From JBARRO01 sp049644265 (GTDB lineage: Bacteria; Bacteroidota; Ignavibacteria; UBA10030), in assembly GCA_049644265.1 (NCBI GenBank), contig JBARRO010000168.1:1-16837 (forward strand): a stretch of 16,837 nt of DNA, given 5' to 3'. How positions within the stretch are numbered: position 1 is the stretch's first letter; the number at the start of each line of letters is the position of its first letter. Under the pieces are notes generated by a model. The model ran no database searches. It saw nothing but the letters and a program-made list of their open reading frames with translations, and was not told the origin of the DNA. Positions 15,201-16,837 of the stretch are shown here, in pieces. The translations under genes and the position numbers were made by a program.

Positions 15201-15707
15201 GCGTTGACTCCAGGCGGCGATGTCGGCCTGTCCCGGTGCGGAATATCCTGCTTTGGGCAACCATCCCCATTTGAGCGTGCCGTCGGGGCTGTACCCTCCC
15301 TGCGTGGAAAGCCACATCCCGTCATCGAGGATATGGACTGTGTCCCCGTGACTGTCAAGGACCTTGGCTGCGACCAGCGGCGTGAATTCAAATCCATAGC
15401 CAAGTCGATTCCATACGAGGTCCGCGACGTTCCCAAGTGTGCTGGGTCGTGCGATGTTGCCGTAGTTATACACGATCGTTGTGATCTTGTTTCCCCGCAT
15501 GATCCAGCTCTTGATTTCCCGTGGGTCTCCGGCGGTCTTTCCAAAATATGTCTTCAGGTTGTTCTCGAGGAACTCATTCACCCGCTTTGCTTCTTCCGGG
15601 GTCGCCTTCCTCGGGTCGTAATTCTTCCAGTCGATATCCTGGCCGTGGACAAGAAAGGAGAACCCCAGGGCTGAGGTTGTCAGAAGGATGATTGCGATTC
15701 TTCTCAT
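12231..15707 (-). CDS. Large secreted surface protein with T9SS-type C-terminal sorting domain
   Basis: A 1158-aa protein with a signal peptide (to about HGQ, residue 23). The first 550 residues match no domain I can name and contain aromatic, strand-rich segments. Acidic loops resembling calcium-binding repeats lie at 346-365 (EDGIDNDDDGIIDE) and about 399-440 (GDEDGDWDPAKDD, GYDINGN). An Fn3-like module follows near 558-690 (PPKPNVVAIPGDHRVTLYW, FEGYKIYRSEDP, KTYYYAVVSYD). The last 99 residues (from 1060) look like a sorting domain: VVPNPYV, RIYTLIGELVATI, ADWNLLSYEGQRLSYGVYIY, ending KIGRLALIK. It is probably exported by Sec, crosses the outer membrane by T9SS and stays on the surface or is released. 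The start is supported by AAGG 8 nt upstream. It lies 37 bp after the receptor gene and 51 bp before the PorV-like gene. Role unknown; no catalytic motif recognised. Confidence 0.85.
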   Translation of the reverse strand: MRRIAIILLTTSALGFSFLVHGQDIDWKNYDPRKATPEEAKRVNEFLENNLKTYFGKTAGDPREIKSWIMRGNKITTIVYNYGNIARPSTLGNVADLVWNRLGYGFEFTPLVAAKVLDSHGDTVHILDDGMWLSTQGGYSPDGTLKWGWLPKAGYSAPGQADIAAWSQRSQVAGDLTRKPSAWPESWYNSILGRYVWPAFLGNDATTPDEEVYFVCDDYTNQKYLYYPFPSDSTKRGLGLDLEVRFFQFNNPLAEDIVFLVYRVTNKSPKTLNEVYFGMHGDPHVGGPADYADDRAFFIPPRGSLADPFPQRARSMVYAWDDDGKGDGGLKPGYFGFKFLESPTNSEDGIDNDDDGIIDESPFNDAGTYIDGITKPLTTGIADTAKYIALFGSLKPRWSGDEDGDWDPAKDDVGFDGIAGTGDFGEGNGKPDVGYDINGNFTSEPNFGIRDVHESDQIGLTSFYALPYTNSLPNVPKNDVLYWQLLSSDSISIDQTLLNSPGDNVFVYGSGPFRLDPSGTQRFSIALLMGVDLPDLLLNSETSQRILEANYRFAQPPPKPNVVAIPGDHRVTLYWDNVSENSIDPLTAVNDFEGYKIYRSEDPTFVDVFMITDANGTPFLGKPFLQNGIPAQFDLVNEWSGLHPVEYLGRGVKYQLGSNSGLVHQYVDSSAMNGKTYYYAVVSYDHGFDSLGVQLPPTESQAVILQDPITSELSFDVNTAAVTPAPLPLGVSSASITEAGVTRVSGNSTGTISVKVMNDRVVAKNQSYLVNFTLKNSQILYSVFPKGYTSEKIVANDTFYVNLSHTELFADSVQVLNASGAVVSPTAYVVDAEKGRIRGSTTGSLPKDATFEVRYQYYSVHESDRLSSQDDNPVFDGLRIYAKDEPLGIDSVRSGWLIKNNTNVIARVAKNVALNTNPFTPIPADFEIRWNATDTSASGKWLFPADTLLDNLARRVVVCPFKIFNVTNSQTFRGFVQNSSGDSTWRLGREIVILTPANPIKTYMGITFSKSPNGSTVLPTQGNIYVAKTTKPFATGDSYTFTSKASEYNESTTSSSLDRIYVVPNPYVAFSDLETPGSSATRRGDNRLQFRNLPPKCTIRIYTLIGELVATIDKDDSNSYADWNLLSYEGQRLSYGVYIYHVEVPGVGNKIGRLALIK

Positions 15708-15744
15708 AGTGGCTGCCTTCGCGATGATACTTCAGGTTTCAAAA

Positions 15745-16837
15745 TCAAAAGAGGACAGAAAGCCCGGCCCGTACAAGACGCGGAGAGCTGATATTGCCCG
15801 GGTTTGCGTAATAGCTGTCTACCGCATTCACCGGGATCATTCCGGGATCTCCGCGGGTTATCCTATTGTGAAGATCCAGAAAGCGGGTGGGGTTCGTAGT
15901 TTGTTCGATATTGTAGAGCGCTTTTCCGGAATTGCCGTACACCGATAACTCGTTTTCCCTGTCGAAGAGGTTGTCGACCAGGACGAAGAGCGAGAATCGG
16001 AGGAAACCAAGGTTGAAGAATTTTTCCGCCTTGAGGTCCACGTTCCATTGCACGGGTTGTCGGTCTGTGTTTTGTTGAAAGATGATCGGAACAACGCTCG
16101 ACGGAAACGACGCGGTGTAGGGTGTCCCTGTCCGAAGGTAGGCGATCATGCTGACGTTCCAGTCTTCCGGCTCGGAAAGCGTGACGGTGGAAGTAAGTGT
16201 GTGACTCCGATCGAAATCGAGCGGGACAAGAAACGTTTCGCTGAGCTGGCCTTTCTGTTCGCTGAAGAACAGCTCTTCACTCGGTTGCGTCCGGTTGCCC
16301 TCGGCAATCTGATACGTGTAGTCAAGTGTGGCAGAGAGTATTCCATCAGGCGCGCGGCGCTTGAGGAGTGAAACGCTGAGCCCCCTCGTGTTCGCATAGC
16401 TGAGGTTGGTCAGCAGACTGTACTGGCGGTCGCCTCGCGGGGTGATGATGGTTTGGGAATAAATGTAGTCCCGGATGTCTTTATAGTAGCCGGTCACCTC
16501 GATCTTGAGATCGTCCGTGAATCCCTGCTGTAATCCGATTTCATACTGGATCCCTTTTTGCGGATTCACGTTGGGATTGCCAAACGACGGGTTGGTTGTG
16601 CCAAGCGGCGCACGATAGTTCGGGTTGGAATAGAGCGACGACAATGAACCCACCTGATAGAAATGTCCATACGACAACCGGATGGTGCCGCGATCTGTGA
16701 TGGGGTAGGAAACACTGAGTCGCGGTGCAACCATATGCTTGGGCGTCGCGGGATGGAGGTTCTTTGTCAGGAAAATGGAATCCTGGACGACAAGCTCCGA
16801 GCTGATATCCGAATTGTAGTCGGCCGCAGCGTCAAAG
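15745..16837 (-). CDS. TonB-dependent outer-membrane receptor, C-terminal barrel (5' end outside the window)
   Basis: The frame is open to the right edge, so about 363 C-terminal residues are visible and the plug domain and signal peptide lie beyond the window. A Met at 16734 is internal, since upstream codons read on without a stop (LTKNLHPATPKHMVAPRLSV). The segment shows the late barrel of a TonB-dependent receptor: FQNPNYRAPLGT-like strand starts, YEIGLQQGFTDDLKIEVTGYYKDIRDYIY, repeated aromatic strands, and the terminal LVRAGLSVLF with a C-terminal Phe used for barrel assembly. Such receptors import large ligands using TonB energy. Here it heads an operon with a surface protein and a PorV-like barrel, somewhat like receptor-plus-surface-protein pairs, but no SusD homologue is visible. 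The ligand is unknown. Confidence 0.9.
   Translation of the reverse strand, partial: FDAAADYNSDISSELVVQDSIFLTKNLHPATPKHMVAPRLSVSYPITDRGTIRLSYGHFYQVGSLSSLYSNPNYRAPLGTTNPSFGNPNVNPQKGIQYEIGLQQGFTDDLKIEVTGYYKDIRDYIYSQTIITPRGDRQYSLLTNLSYANTRGLSVSLLKRRAPDGILSATLDYTYQIAEGNRTQPSEELFFSEQKGQLSETFLVPLDFDRSHTLTSTVTLSEPEDWNVSMIAYLRTGTPYTASFPSSVVPIIFQQNTDRQPVQWNVDLKAEKFFNLGFLRFSLFVLVDNLFDRENELSVYGNSGKALYNIEQTTNPTRFLDLHNRITRGDPGMIPVNAVDSYYANPGNISSPRLVRAGLSVLF

Noticed and set aside
14856..15674. A 272-codon open frame on the + strand opposite the 1158-aa gene
   Set aside because: It is antisense to a clear secreted-protein gene, has no recognisable domain and no plausible start signal; a composition effect of the opposite strand.

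Overview
The window reads as a chromosomal segment of moderate GC from the Bacteroidota/Chlorobiota (FCB) group, most like Ignavibacteria and relatives. The strongest pointers are on the right: a PorV/PorQ-type outer-membrane protein, a very large secreted protein ending in a type IX secretion (T9SS)-style C-terminal sorting domain, and a TonB-dependent receptor. Lineage is inferred from gene content only.

Left part (about 1-7691, + strand) is one tightly packed operon for an export machine. It encodes a TetR-family regulator, a YbhG-type membrane-fusion lipoprotein candidate, a first ABC ATPase, a TolC-family outer-membrane factor, a second ABC ATPase, and two ABC-2 permeases. Gene order and motifs match the E. 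coli ybhGFSR exporter and its TetR regulator. Two things differ: the tandem ATPase YbhF is here two separate genes, and a dedicated outer-membrane channel gene sits between them, so the operon supplies all envelope layers. The first ATPase has Pro at the switch-His position; the second looks canonical. The gap between the channel gene and the second ATPase (4139-4445) is filled by a degenerate 7-bp tandem array that runs to within four bases of the TTG start of that ATPase. A GC-rich hairpin lies in frame inside the unusually long N-terminus of the channel protein. Two inverted repeats upstream of the regulator are candidate operators.

Middle part (7692-11103, + strand) holds a secreted GH3 beta-glycosidase with a PA14 insert and a Blc-type lipocalin, closed by a hairpin terminator shared with the converging right-hand operon.

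Right part (11127-16837, - strand) reads from the right edge: a TonB-dependent receptor (5' end outside the window), a 1158-aa secreted protein with acidic Asp-rich loops, an Fn3-like module and a sorting domain, then the PorV/PorQ-family barrel. Together they look like a surface-protein unit: a dedicated PorV-like partner, its possible T9SS cargo, and a TonB-dependent outer-membrane transporter. No RNA genes, CRISPR arrays or transposases were seen.
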